64,000 nucleotides of DNA from Actinoplanes lutulentus (GTDB lineage Bacteria; Actinomycetota; Actinomycetes; Mycobacteriales; Micromonosporaceae): the NCBI RefSeq assembly GCF_003259845.1, contig NZ_QLMJ01000004.1:372001-436000 (forward strand), in the 5' to 3' direction. The notes below the pieces were generated by a model, which worked only from the letters and a program-made list of their open reading frames with translations, ran no database searches and was not told the DNA's origin. Positions 52,212 to 60,621 of the stretch are shown piece by piece. Numbering within the stretch: the stretch's first letter is position 1; the number at the start of each line of letters is the position of its first letter. A program made the position numbers and the translations under genes.

Positions 52212-52783
52212 CCGGGTCGAGTGCGGTCCCGGAGCTGAGCGGCACGCAAGCGTCGATCCTCGCCGCCTACGCCGAACTGATCGAGGAGCTCGGCAGCGAC
52301 GACGTGTCGTACCGGGTCATCGCGCGCCGAGCCGGCATCGCCGAGCGCACGGTCTTCCGGAACTATCCCACGCGCGTCGACCTGCTGCTGGCGACCGCAG
52401 CGTGGATCGAGACGACGCTGTTCGCCCGCGAGGAGTCGCATTCGATCTTCGACATCCCCCTCGCGATCCGCGACGCGATGCAGCGTTACGACCTGCGGCC
52501 GGAGCTCGCGCATGTCGTCGCCGAGACGGCGATGCGCGGCGTGAGCGGCGCGGCGCCATCGCCCGACCGGGCGCACCTCGAGCGGCTGCTGGATGCCGAG
52601 GTGCCATCCCTCGACGCGGCGCAGCGCAGGGCGGTCATCGCGGCGCTGTCGCACCTCGACTCCGCGGGGACCTGGGTGACGTTCCGCCGCGAGTTCGGTA
52701 TGGACCGGCGAGACATCGCCGACGCCGCTGCCTGGGCGGCGGAGGCGGTGCTCGACAGCATCCGCGATCGCGTCGCCTCGTAA
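52208..52783 (+). CDS. TetR-family regulator (second of two)
   Basis: The 191-residue protein starts at GTG, overlapping the previous stop (GTGA). TetR motif: ILAAYAELIEELGSDDVSYRVIARRAGIAERTVFRNYPTRVDLLLATA. It is similar in layout to the gene before it (both have RT-x-R/F-x-YPTR), so the two arose by duplication and may form a heterodimer. Last gene of the urt operon. Confidence 0.85.
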   Translation: MTGSSAVPELSGTQASILAAYAELIEELGSDDVSYRVIARRAGIAERTVFRNYPTRVDLLLATAAWIETTLFAREESHSIFDIPLAIRDAMQRYDLRPELAHVVAETAMRGVSGAAPSPDRAHLERLLDAEVPSLDAAQRRAVIAALSHLDSAGTWVTFRREFGMDRRDIADAAAWAAEAVLDSIRDRVAS

Positions 52784-52960
52784 CGGGACGCAAGGCACAG
52801 CTCGCGGAGTGTCCGCGAGGCGAGTCGGGATCGTCGCGGCGATCGCCCACGCCGAAAAGCCCGTCCGCGTTCAAAGTAGACACCACTGGCGACGCGCCGC
52901 GACCTGGACCGACGCATCCAGCACACCACCGCCACGCGGGATCTGGGGGTCACGGCTGCG
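52784..52960. other. short gene-free junction
   Basis: 177 bases between the urt operon and the toxin remnant. The stretch TTCAAAGTAGACACC looks like the end of an IS21-type element, but I see no transposase or inverted partner, so I do not call one. Confidence 0.4.
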
Positions 52961-53155
52961 CTACCAGGCCGGGGGACCAAGATGACGTCGCACTTCAGCC
53001 GCGAATCCGGGCACGCCGGTGCGCTGAAGAAGGACGAGGACCTCCGGCACGGTGTTCGGCGCTCGCCGATAGCACGCGGCCTTGTGCCGGAGCACGTCCA
53101 TGGTCAAGCCGGGGTGGAGCACACAGGTGTCAAGGAACGCCGGGAACGCCACCAT
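52961..53155 (-). pseudogene. PIN-domain toxin with large internal deletion
   Basis: The 64-codon frame reads MVAFPAFLDTCVL, the first strand of PIN toxins of this type, then HPGLTMDVLRHKAACYRR and VPEVLVLLQRTGVPGFAAEV, which match the C-terminal tail of the same family. About 130 residues with most acidic active-site residues are missing; the ends are joined in frame at the shared sequence L(Y/H)PG. The antitoxin gene lies nine bases upstream and is intact. The product, if made, should be inactive. Confidence 0.72.
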
Positions 53156-53164
53156 GACCGGCTG

Positions 53165-53635
53165 TCACCTCGACGGCGGGGAGTCCCGGGTGATCTCGTA
53201 CAGGTCGTCGTCCTCGGCATCGGCGGCCATCTGGTCCAAGGCGCGGTGGCGTTCGGTGCGAGTGCGTTCGGAGTAGTTGAGGATGTCACGCAGCAGGACT
53301 CGTCGATGCCGACCGCGCAGGCTGTGCGGAATCTCGCCGTCGGTGAGCAGGCGGACCAGCGTGGGTCGTGAGATGTTGAGCAGGTCAGCGGCTTCTTGGG
53401 TGGTCAGCATCGTGTTGTGCGGGGCGATCGAGATTGCCACACCCTGCGACAGGGCACCGACGACATCGCGCAGCAGTTCGTAGAGTTCGGCCGGGATGTC
53501 GAGCTGCGAACCGTCCGGGCCCACCAGCTTCGCTCGCGCGGAGGGCTCGGCGTCGGCCAGACCCCGCGCGAAGCGCACCAGGTCGGCGGGGTTTTCCGGC
53601 GGCAGAACGGTCCGTTCACGCAGGGTGCTCGACAT
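53165..53635 (-). CDS. excisionase-type HTH antitoxin (partner of PIN remnant)
   Basis: The 156-residue protein has a helix-turn-helix of the MerR/excisionase type (MLTTQEAADLLNISRPTLVRLLTDGEIPHSLRGRHRRVLLRDI), an N-terminal beta part (GPDGSQLDIPAELYELLRDVVGAL) and an acidic tail (ADAEDDDLYEITRDSP). Genes of this type stand before PIN toxins in actinobacteria, as here. It is intact although its toxin is not. An in-frame upstream extension was rejected. Confidence 0.82.
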   Translation of the reverse strand: MSSTLRERTVLPPENPADLVRFARGLADAEPSARAKLVGPDGSQLDIPAELYELLRDVVGALSQGVAISIAPHNTMLTTQEAADLLNISRPTLVRLLTDGEIPHSLRGRHRRVLLRDILNYSERTRTERHRALDQMAADAEDDDLYEITRDSPPSR

Positions 53636-53675
53636 GGGGGCCGGCCTACCGATATTCGAAAAATCCGAAAGACCG

Positions 53676-56036
53676 CTACGGCTTGACGAAGCCCAGCGCC
53701 CGGTAGCCGGGCATACGACGCTGCAGCGAAACGGCCAGGATCGGCGTCGCCGGATCGTGGTAGTCGTGCACCTCCGCGACGTCCTTTCCGGGCGCCGCGC
53801 GGATGACCCGGCCGGCGCACTGGACCAGGAGACCGTCGAAGGAGATCGGCCCGGCCAGGAACAGGGTGTCGAGTACAGGTGCGTCGAAACCTTCGCCGAT
53901 GAACGGCGTGGTGCCGATAACCAGGATCCCGTCGCCGGCCTCCGCCTCGGCGAGCCGATCGACCGCAGCACGCCGATCCGCGGCAGTCATTCCACCCTGC
54001 AACAGAAGTGCTTGATGTCCGCGGTCCGCGAGGAGCGAAGCCAGAGATCCAACATGGGCAACCCGGCGGGTCAGCACGAGACAGTTACGCCCCTTGGCGA
54101 TGGCAGCCGCGACATCGTCGACAATCTGGGCGTTTCGTGCTTCATCCCCGATCAGGGAGCGGTACACGGCCGCCAGTGCGCCCGGCGACGACAGGTCCTC
54201 CTCATCAGCCCGGAACCGGGTCTCGTGCACGAAAAACAGGCGGCGCGGACCGGCCTCTTTCTGCCAGACGGCGGCGAGCGTATCCGGATCCTCGTCGGTC
54301 ACGGTGTGCCGAACAGGGCCGAGCTGCCAGGTCACGAGTTCCCCCAGGCCGTCCCGGCGAGCCGGTGTCGCGGTGAGCCCGAGCCAGAACTGCGCACCGA
54401 TCCGTTTGACCGCATGGTCGTACGCGGCGGCGGCAAGGTGGTGACATTCGTCGACGATCACGTGCCCGTACCCGGCGGTGAGGTCCGCGACGTCGGCACG
54501 CCGGGCCAGCGAGGGCAGCATCGCGACATCCACGACACCGGTGAGCTTGCGCCGGCCCCCGCCGATCTGCCCCGGCCGTACGCCGAGGAACTGCTTGATG
54601 CGTGATCGCCACTGCTCGGCCAACGCTTTGCGATCGACGAGAATCAGGGTCGAGGTGGCGCGTTCGGCGATCATCGCGCAGGCCATGACGGTCTTGCCGG
54701 AGCCCGGTGGAGCAACCAGCATGCCGTCGTCGTGGGCGAGCATCGCACTCACCCCGGCACTCTGCCTGGTAGTCAGCTCGGCGGTGAAAGCGACCTCGAT
54801 CTCCCTGCCGGCATCCCGCGTATCCGTGATCACCAGCCGGGATCCGGCGTCCTCAACGATTCGTCCGACAGCGTGCCGCAACCCGCGCGGCAGAACCAGA
54901 CGGCCGTCCAGCGTGATGTCGTACCCGCGAAGGAACCGTGGCGTGTCCCAGGTCGACTTGCGAAGCCGCTGCAACTCGTAGAACTTCGGATTAGCCAGCG
55001 AGGCCGCGTGCTTGAACGTGGAGAGGGCGGCCGCTGGCAGTTGCGAAGCGTCGATACTCAGTCCCGCCGCAAGATCTGCCTGCACCGTCGTTGGCAGCGG
55101 TGGGTGAACCTTGGTGGCATCCGACCTGCTCATCTTCGCCACACCGGCGCCGACGACGGCCCGTTTCGCGCGACGGGCCACTCTTTCCGCGTCGCCTGGG
55201 CTGAGCCGGTCGAGGACCGACAGGAAAGTCCACTGATCCTCGTGTGGCTCCAGGGTCGCCAGGTCGAGGAAGAGCGTGAGGCCGTCTTTGCGGCGCCGAC
55301 CCTGCAGCGGCGCTGCGATCAGGTTGCCGAGGCCGCCGTCGGGCAGGATGTCCTGGTTCGGGAACAACCGGTCGTACGAACGCAGGTCCATCGAGCCGCG
55401 CAGCACCATGGCCTCATGCACCAGGACCGTTCCCACCGATCGGGCCGTAGCAGAAGGAATCGGGTCGGTAAAGAAGACCCAAGCGTGCGCCCCACGTCCT
55501 GACTGGGAAATCTCCAAAGCCGCCGGGATACCGCTGACTCGGGCGGCTTTGCAATAGGCCAGCGCATCGAGCATCGCAGTACTCCCGTCGAAGTCCGCGA
55601 CCAAGAACTGGCAGGTGTTGTCGGTGAACAGCGGATACAGACCCATGAACACGTCACCGACCAGATGGGCGGCAACCACCTCCGCGGTGAGCGGCAGATA
55701 GGCCGCCGTGCGCCGGTCCATCCCCTTGCGCCAGCCACCCGCCACAGCGGGAGACCACCCCGCCGTACCGAGCCGGTGGTTCTCCCATCGCTTCGCATAA
55801 GCATCCCGCCGCGTCCGGAACAGGCTGGCGTAGAACGCCAGCTTCTCCGGCACCGGAGACGCCATCGTGACCGGCCCCGGCGTGGCCATCGCGGCAAGCT
55901 GCTCCGGTGCTGGAGCGGTGTCCTGGCCCCGCAGCTCCAACAGGCGCGACAGCCGATGGTTCTCCGACCGTAACCGCTCCAGCTCACGACGCAGCCGAGC
56001 GACCTCGTCATCAGTCACCGCGTCAACGGACACCAC
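53676..56036 (-). CDS. TOTE-type archaeo-eukaryotic primase domain fused to SF2 helicase
   Basis: The 786-residue protein has an N-terminal coiled coil (about 10-37). The AEP domain has the metal-binding VADFDG (Asp148, Asp150), SGRGAHAWVFF (His184) and SYDRLFPNQD (about 220-229), all typical of TOTE conflict-system primases. A helicase domain follows with LVAPPGSGKT (about 441-449), VDECHH (DEAH box about 528-533), LTATPARRDG and motif VI QCAGRVIRAAPGK. The family is associated with mobile elements and defence islands. It is last of a three-gene minus-strand operon (44 bases after the upstream gene). Confidence 0.88.
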   Translation of the reverse strand: MVSVDAVTDDEVARLRRELERLRSENHRLSRLLELRGQDTAPAPEQLAAMATPGPVTMASPVPEKLAFYASLFRTRRDAYAKRWENHRLGTAGWSPAVAGGWRKGMDRRTAAYLPLTAEVVAAHLVGDVFMGLYPLFTDNTCQFLVADFDGSTAMLDALAYCKAARVSGIPAALEISQSGRGAHAWVFFTDPIPSATARSVGTVLVHEAMVLRGSMDLRSYDRLFPNQDILPDGGLGNLIAAPLQGRRRKDGLTLFLDLATLEPHEDQWTFLSVLDRLSPGDAERVARRAKRAVVGAGVAKMSRSDATKVHPPLPTTVQADLAAGLSIDASQLPAAALSTFKHAASLANPKFYELQRLRKSTWDTPRFLRGYDITLDGRLVLPRGLRHAVGRIVEDAGSRLVITDTRDAGREIEVAFTAELTTRQSAGVSAMLAHDDGMLVAPPGSGKTVMACAMIAERATSTLILVDRKALAEQWRSRIKQFLGVRPGQIGGGRRKLTGVVDVAMLPSLARRADVADLTAGYGHVIVDECHHLAAAAYDHAVKRIGAQFWLGLTATPARRDGLGELVTWQLGPVRHTVTDEDPDTLAAVWQKEAGPRRLFFVHETRFRADEEDLSSPGALAAVYRSLIGDEARNAQIVDDVAAAIAKGRNCLVLTRRVAHVGSLASLLADRGHQALLLQGGMTAADRRAAVDRLAEAEAGDGILVIGTTPFIGEGFDAPVLDTLFLAGPISFDGLLVQCAGRVIRAAPGKDVAEVHDYHDPATPILAVSLQRRMPGYRALGFVKP

Positions 56037-56080
56037 CGGCCAATCTTCACACGCCAGGCGCCGCGAACCCGACAGCCGAC

Positions 56081-57220
56081 TCAGTCAAGCCGGGCACGAT
56101 CGAAACGGTCGATCAGGCTCGGTTTGCGGGCATGACGCTCCCGCAGCCGCATCATCTGCTCCGCAAACTCGAAGATCTCACCCTCCCGTACCGCAAGCGC
56201 CTGAAGATCCGAAAGCAGGGTCACCGCGGCGTCATAGTCCTTCGGACGCTTGGTCGCGATCAACTCGTCCGCCTGGTCCCAGGCCCGAACCGGGTTCCGT
56301 GCCAGTTCGTCCAAGCGCTGCTCGCGAGCCGCAGCGGCCGCTTCCTCACGACGCTGACGCTCGGCCGCTTCTCGCTCCCGCTTCTGCTGCTGCCGTGCAG
56401 CCCAGCGTTCCTCAGCGACAGCGAGCAGGTCCCCGGCGGTCCGCCGCTCGCCGGCAGGCGGCTCCTCCGTCACACCGCGAAACGTCCGCAGCAACTCCGA
56501 CCGCAGCGACCCGGCGTCGTCACGCAACACCCGCAGCAGCATCTCGTCCTTGTCCGCCACCGGCAGATCCGTCACCCAGCGACGCAGCTCGGCGGCGGAG
56601 GGATTCTTCTCGACCAGCGGCCGGCTCGCCGCTGCCGCCGCATCCAGCAGATCGGGATCCAGGCGAAGGAAATCTGCCAGAGCCTGCAACGGCCCACTCA
56701 GCTTCGCCAGCCCCGCCGGGACCGGCGGCTCCGGCACGTCATCGTCCAGTTCCCGGTTCTGCACACACAGCAGCCAGGCCAGATACAGCAGCCGCCGATC
56801 ACCACCGGCCAGCTCCGCCCGGGCCGGCACGATCGCCGCGAGCCGTCCCTCCTCGTCGCACCACTCCTCGTCACCGTCCTCATCCTCACTACAAAGATCG
56901 AGGATCACATGGGTACGAGTAGCCCACGAGCCGGCCGACTCACCGACGCCGAACCTCGACGCCGTCGCCGGGTCGAGCACCGTTTTGGGCAGCCGAAGCG
57001 TGATCCGCCGTGTGCCCCAGTTCGCCAGATACAGGTGCGCGTCGAAGTAGCGCTCCATCCACTTGGCCGGGTCAGCCTTGAGATCGCCCCACTGATAGTC
57101 GTTGACGAAACTCGACGACGTGATCCGGGCGCGCGACGACACCGCCCGCAACTCGCCCTGCTGTTTCGCTGACAACGCCTGATCAAGCGCCACGAACTCG
57201 TAATACTGGTACTCGCTCAC
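56081..57220 (-). CDS. conserved hypothetical protein, coiled-coil C-terminus
   Basis: The 379-residue protein starts at GTG as SEYQYYEFVALDQAL. The first 170 residues are alpha/beta (ARITSSSFVNDYQWGDLK, MERYFDAHLYLANWGTRRI), and residues about 265-315 form a charged coiled coil (EERWAARQQQKREREAAERQ). The tail RPKDYDAAVTLLSDL...RHARKPSLIDRFD is also conserved in actinobacteria and cyanobacteria by my memory. No function is known to me; homologues sometimes lie near SWIM zinc-finger or helicase genes. Its start overlaps the CcbP-like gene by four bases, and the TOTE gene follows. Confidence 0.7.
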   Translation of the reverse strand: MSEYQYYEFVALDQALSAKQQGELRAVSSRARITSSSFVNDYQWGDLKADPAKWMERYFDAHLYLANWGTRRITLRLPKTVLDPATASRFGVGESAGSWATRTHVILDLCSEDEDGDEEWCDEEGRLAAIVPARAELAGGDRRLLYLAWLLCVQNRELDDDVPEPPVPAGLAKLSGPLQALADFLRLDPDLLDAAAAASRPLVEKNPSAAELRRWVTDLPVADKDEMLLRVLRDDAGSLRSELLRTFRGVTEEPPAGERRTAGDLLAVAEERWAARQQQKREREAAERQRREEAAAAAREQRLDELARNPVRAWDQADELIATKRPKDYDAAVTLLSDLQALAVREGEIFEFAEQMMRLRERHARKPSLIDRFDRARLD

Positions 57221-57639
57221 TGCGCCCCCGCCCACCACCGGTAGGCCTCGATCCACTGCGCACCATCCGGCGCAGGATCCGGCAACGGCCGATCCAAAAT
57301 CCCGATCGCCTGCCGCAGCCGCCCACGATGACAAATCGCCACGATCCCCGACGAACGCAGATCCATCTTCCGGACCACCACCGGCACACCGAGAACCTCG
57401 GTACCGAAAGGCACCGCCAGATTGTCCTCGATCATGACGAAGACACCACTGAGCTGCTCATGCTTGTCGTAGCAATCCACGACAACCTCGGCGACCAAGG
57501 CATCGAGCTCGGTACCACTGAGCGAAGACACCCGCGCAGGATAGAGAACCGCCTCCAGCGCAGCGCCAGCAACCGACGACAGCCAACCACCGGGCGGTGG
57601 TTCGCATGAAAGATCAACGTGGGGTGGACGTTGCGCCAT
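57217..57639 (-). CDS. CcbP-like (calcium-binding-type) small protein
   Basis: The 140-residue protein contains VVDCYDKHEQLSGVFVMIEDNLAVPFGTEVLGVPV and ILDRPLPDPAPDGAQWIEAYRWWAG, which match, from memory, the CcbP calcium-binding family first found in cyanobacteria. It is acidic with few predicted helices. It is first in the operon with the conserved hypothetical and TOTE genes; the stop/start overlap is GTGA. An ATG/GTG three codons upstream (57648) is also possible. Confidence 0.62.
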   Translation of the reverse strand: MAQRPPHVDLSCEPPPGGWLSSVAGAALEAVLYPARVSSLSGTELDALVAEVVVDCYDKHEQLSGVFVMIEDNLAVPFGTEVLGVPVVVRKMDLRSSGIVAICHRGRLRQAIGILDRPLPDPAPDGAQWIEAYRWWAGAQ

Positions 57640-57754
57640 GCGAACCACCCGATCCTCATCACCGGCAACCCACTCCCGGAGCGTTTGACCAGTTCACGCA
57701 GACAGGGACAGTCACGAGGGACTGACAGTCGCCCGCCCGCGCTATCGTGAGCTC

Positions 57755-57967
57755 ATGGTCGGCTCTCGCACGGTAACTGTGCCGGTCGTCGTCGAGCGCG
57801 ACGAGAATGGCGTCTGCTGCGCCCACGCCCAGATGCGTCCGGGCCTCGGAGCCCACGGCGAAGGCGACACCGAAGAGGCCGCACTGGAGGACCTCCGCGA
57901 GGCACCTACCGGGCTCATCGAAGAATTCGGCGCCCCACGGGAGCTGTCGATCACCATCGCCGCCTGA
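57755..57967 (+). CDS. HicB-like antitoxin
   Basis: The 70-residue protein has the HicB partial RNase-H fold (VTVPVVVERDENGVCCAHAQM...GLGAHGEGDTEEAALEDLREA). Antitoxins of this kind bind HicA and the operon promoter. Its TGA overlaps the ATG of the following HicA remnant. It appears intact. Confidence 0.75.
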   Translation: MVGSRTVTVPVVVERDENGVCCAHAQMRPGLGAHGEGDTEEAALEDLREAPTGLIEEFGAPRELSITIAA

Positions 57968-58113
57968 TGCCCCCGATCCCCTCCATCTCCGGCCTGCGGA
58001 TCGTCCGCGCCTTGGAACGACACGGTTTCAAGACCGCAAGGATCGCCGGCAGCCACCGCACCATGCGCCACCAGGACGGGCGTGGCACCCCCCGTCCCGG
58101 CGCACGGCAATAA
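57967..58113 (+). pseudogene. HicA-like toxin, frameshifted
   Basis: The frame reads MPPIPSISGLRIVRALERHG, then FKTARIAGSHRTMRHQDGRG, with the family's catalytic His in GSH. It then ends at TAA after 48 codons. In the next frame, VAPPVPAHGN follows DGR, matching the usual V-x-V-P-V-H-G-N of HicA, so a one-base shift near 58080 truncated it. About 20 C-terminal residues are lost or out of frame. Confidence 0.7.
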
Positions 58114-58136
58114 CGGGCACGACGGCCATCCTGAAG

Positions 58137-58157
58137 TGGTACCGTATCTGGTACAAC
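58137..58157. promoter_or_regulatory. probable YefM operator, two GTAC cores 12 bp apart
   Basis: TGGTAC occurs at 58137-58142 and 58149-58154, so the palindromic GTAC cores are spaced 12 bp centre to centre. YefM-YoeB operators in E. coli have two TGTACA hexamers with this same spacing. The element sits just before the antitoxin ribosome-binding site. Confidence 0.6.
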
Positions 58158-58169
58158 TTTGGAGGCGTC

Positions 58170-58427
58170 GTGACTTCAGCGATCAGCGCCAGCGAGGCGC
58201 GCAAATACCTCTTTCCGCTCATTGAGCGCGTCAACGAGGACCACACCCCGATCGAGATCGTCTCCAAGCGCGGTAACGCCGTCCTGGTGAGCAAGGAAGA
58301 CTGGGACTCGATCATGGAGACCAACTACCTGCTCCGATCCCCCGCCAACGCAAAGCGCCTCGCGGAAAGCGTCGAGCAGTGGAGAGCCGGCCGAGCCACC
58401 GAGCGCGATTTTGGGCCCGAGGAGTGA
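58170..58427 (+). CDS. YefM/Phd-family antitoxin
   Basis: The 85-residue protein starts at GTG after GGAGGCG: TSAISASEARKYLFPLIERV, then PIEIVSKRGNAVLVSKEDWDSIMET, which is typical of YefM. The C-terminal tail is acidic and would wrap around the toxin. It overlaps the toxin gene by four bases (GTGA). Confidence 0.9.
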   Translation: MTSAISASEARKYLFPLIERVNEDHTPIEIVSKRGNAVLVSKEDWDSIMETNYLLRSPANAKRLAESVEQWRAGRATERDFGPEE

Positions 58428-58684
58428 AACTCAGCTGGACCGACCACGCCTGGGACGACTACCTGTACTGGCAGACTCAGGACCGTAAGACTCTCAAACG
58501 CATCAACGCACTGATCGCCGACATCAAACGCGACCCCGACGGCCCTGGCATCGGAAAACCGGAGATCCTCCGAAACAACCTCGCGGGGCTCCGGTCCCGG
58601 CGCATCGACGACGAACACCGCATGGTGTACGCCGTCGAGACCAACGAGATCACCATCATCTCCTGCCGATACCACTACGAATAG
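58424..58684 (+). CDS. YoeB/Txe-family endoribonuclease toxin
   Basis: The 86-residue protein begins MKLSWTDHAWDDYLYWQTQD and ends ISCRYHYE, the RelE-fold Txe/YoeB pattern with Glu/Arg/His and the terminal HY pair. KPEILRNNLAGLRSRRIDDEHRMVY is the RNA-contact region. It cuts mRNA on the ribosome. Both genes are intact, unlike the other toxin modules nearby. Confidence 0.92.
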   Translation: MKLSWTDHAWDDYLYWQTQDRKTLKRINALIADIKRDPDGPGIGKPEILRNNLAGLRSRRIDDEHRMVYAVETNEITIISCRYHYE

Positions 58685-59135
58685 CCGGCGGCCTATCACC
58701 CCTCATCAGCGGCATTTGGCGAACTCCGCCAAATGCTCACTGAGCGGGCTCAGCCTCGGGCGCGGCGGCCGGTTCGAATAACCCGGCTTGACCTCACGCA
58801 GCAGCCCCTCGCTGTCCCGCGCCGCATCGAACCCCACCGGTCGGCCGCGGGCTTCGTCACCGGGCTGCTCGCTGACCTTCAGGTCAAGACGTCCGGCCAC
58901 GCGCGATCGAAACGTCGCTCAGGTGAAGACGACGCCGAGGAAGCCGGATGCCACCACGCCATGTCGATCATGCCGCCTGGGAGCCGCCTGAGCTTTCGCC
59001 TGCCAGTGGCGCAGCGAACCTCCGCAGCTCCACGCATGTCCGCTGTCGAATCGATGACTGCCTGCATTGTTCGTCATCATCCCGGACAAGCGATTCCGCG
59101 TTCTCCGCACGTTCGACGGCCACGGCAAGCGCTGA
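58685..59135. other. no recognisable gene, probably degraded element DNA
   Basis: Several short frames exist on both strands, but none shows a ribosome-binding site, conserved motif or consistent coding character. It is the left edge of the decayed mobile-element region. A minus-strand stretch LDRGLEAEQLQSALAVAVER (about 59100-59160) is helix-like but cannot be supported as a gene. Confidence 0.5.
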
Positions 59136-59660
59136 CTGCAACTGCTCAGCCTCGAGGCCGCGATCGAGCGTCGCAAAGGGACAAATGCCACTCGTGGACG
59201 GGCCCGCCGCCAGCGGCTGAAAGAGCAGCGTGTGGATCCTGCGTCCGCACGTGTGGATCCTGAGCGCACACGTGTGGTCGCAGCGCCCCCGAACCACCCA
59301 CGAACCTCCCGAGAACCCTCCCGGGAACCGCCCACTGGGGGCGCGCCGCCCCCAGACCCCCCGCGGCTCCCGCCGACTACGCCGTCGGGACTCAACTCAG
59401 ATCGCTCACTCTCCGAGCCGCTTACCCCAGCCCAAGACCAACAGGGTGAGTCACTCCCGCATGCGAGCGAGCGCGAGAGCGGCCCGGAACTCCGGCTCGT
59501 CCCCGGAGACGGTGAATCCGGCACAGCCCCACAGCGCGGCATCTTTCCCATCGGCGTACCCGGCCCACGGCGTACCGCCGCCGAGATCGAGATCGCTGCC
59601 GCAGCATCCCGACGCGAGGCAGCCCGAGTTGCCCATCAGGCCCGCGAAGGCACCGCATAA
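59136..59660 (+). pseudogene. C-terminal part of a mobile-element protein
   Basis: After a stop at 59133 one frame reads LEAAIERRKGTNATRGRARRQRLKEQR, then a long Pro-rich segment (RVVAAPPNHPRTSREPSR, GAPPPDPPRLPPTTPSG) and a charged end (AAEIEIAAAASRREAARVAHQ). No start codon with a ribosome-binding site is present. It may be the tail of a larger helix-turn-helix replication-type protein whose front is lost; the family cannot be named. Confidence 0.4.
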
Positions 59661-59819
59661 TCCGCTATCAAACGCACCGCTGCGCCGCTGAGACCGCCGT
59701 AGCCCGCGCCGTGGCCCGAGCACGTTTACCAGAAAGCCACCCAACGACGACACCCGCCGCGGTACAGGTGCTGGCAGGCCGCCCTGACTGCTGTGCTCGC
59801 CCTGGTGCCCACCCCCGGC

Positions 59820-60040
59820 ATGATCCGCATCGCCAACCCCGAAGACATCGGCCTTGCCCTCGCCGACCTCCGCCACCTCCACCAGCTCACCCGCCGCCGG
59901 CTGGCCGACCGCGCGAGCGTCGACGTATCCGTGCTCGGTCACTACGCGCGAGGCAAGAACAACCCGTCCCTGCCCAGCCTGGTGCGGCTCATGAACGTCT
60001 ACGGGTACGACCGGCGCTCGTCTCCCGGGAGCAGGCGTGA
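59820..60040 (+). pseudogene. XRE-type HTH protein, frameshifted at the end
   Basis: The frame MIRIANPEDIGLALADLRHL, then HQLTRRRLADRASVDVSVLGHYARGKNNPSLPSLVRLMNVYGYD is a clean XRE helix-turn-helix. Relatives end GYDLALVPREQA; here ALVSREQA plus TGA is present in another frame directly after GYD, so one base was lost near 60013. Without the shift the stop at 60038 would overlap the next start. Confidence 0.72.
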
Positions 60041-60621
60041 CCGACCAGCTCCACCCTGCCCAGCTCCGCGCCAGCGCCGCCCTCTGGACGCTCTGCACCT
60101 CGATGGACGCCCTCGTTGACCGCTACGACGAGGACACCGCGCCATCCGGATCGAGCGCGCCGCCCGCTTCGAGCCGCTGAAGAGCCCAACCTTCGGCCGC
60201 TGGCACGCCTTGGGCGGCCACGGCGACCCCACGGGCGACGCAGTCGGCACCATCGGCACCGACCGGCCCAACCCGCTGGCAGTCCCTTCTCGACGAGGTC
60301 AGCGACCAGCTGGACGGCGTTGCCAAGCACCTGCCGCCGGCCAGTGGCGGCACCCTAGAACGGTTCGTCGCCGCGGTGCCGAGCATGAGCCGGGCCGCCG
60401 ACGCCACCCGGATCCTCGCCGACCGCCTCGACGGCCGGATTCGCCGGCAAATCCGCAACGGCCACGACCGCCAGCTAGTGCCGCGCATCCCCTGCCCCGA
60501 CTGCGACACCACCGGCCTGATGATGCGCCTCTCGCCGCCGCTGGCCGCCCGGGTGATCGAGTGCCCGACGTGCGGCGCAGCCTGGCCTCGGGCTGACGTG
60601 CTCGGGAGCGTCGCAGCGTGA
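60037..60621 (+). pseudogene. mobile-element protein with zinc-binding C-terminus, two frameshifts
   Basis: The first frame (from GTG 60037) reads TDQLHPAQLRASAALWTLCTS and VDRYDEDTAP, the second IRIERAARFEPLKSPTFGRW and GTIGTDRPNP, and the third WQSLLDEVSDQLDGVAKHLP through CPDCDTTGLMMRL and CPTCGAAWPRADVL. The parts follow on without gap when read with frameshifts near 60140 and 60282. The pairs of Cys (CPDC, CPTC) form a zinc ribbon. The protein is typical of actinobacterial integrative or phage elements; function unknown. Confidence 0.7.

Noticed and set aside
52855..52900. IS21-type element end
   Set aside because: A short resemblance only; no transposase, partner end or target duplication.
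58733..59263. 176-codon plus-strand frame after YoeB
   Set aside because: Peptide is Arg/Pro/Ala-rich shadow-like sequence with no start signal or motif.
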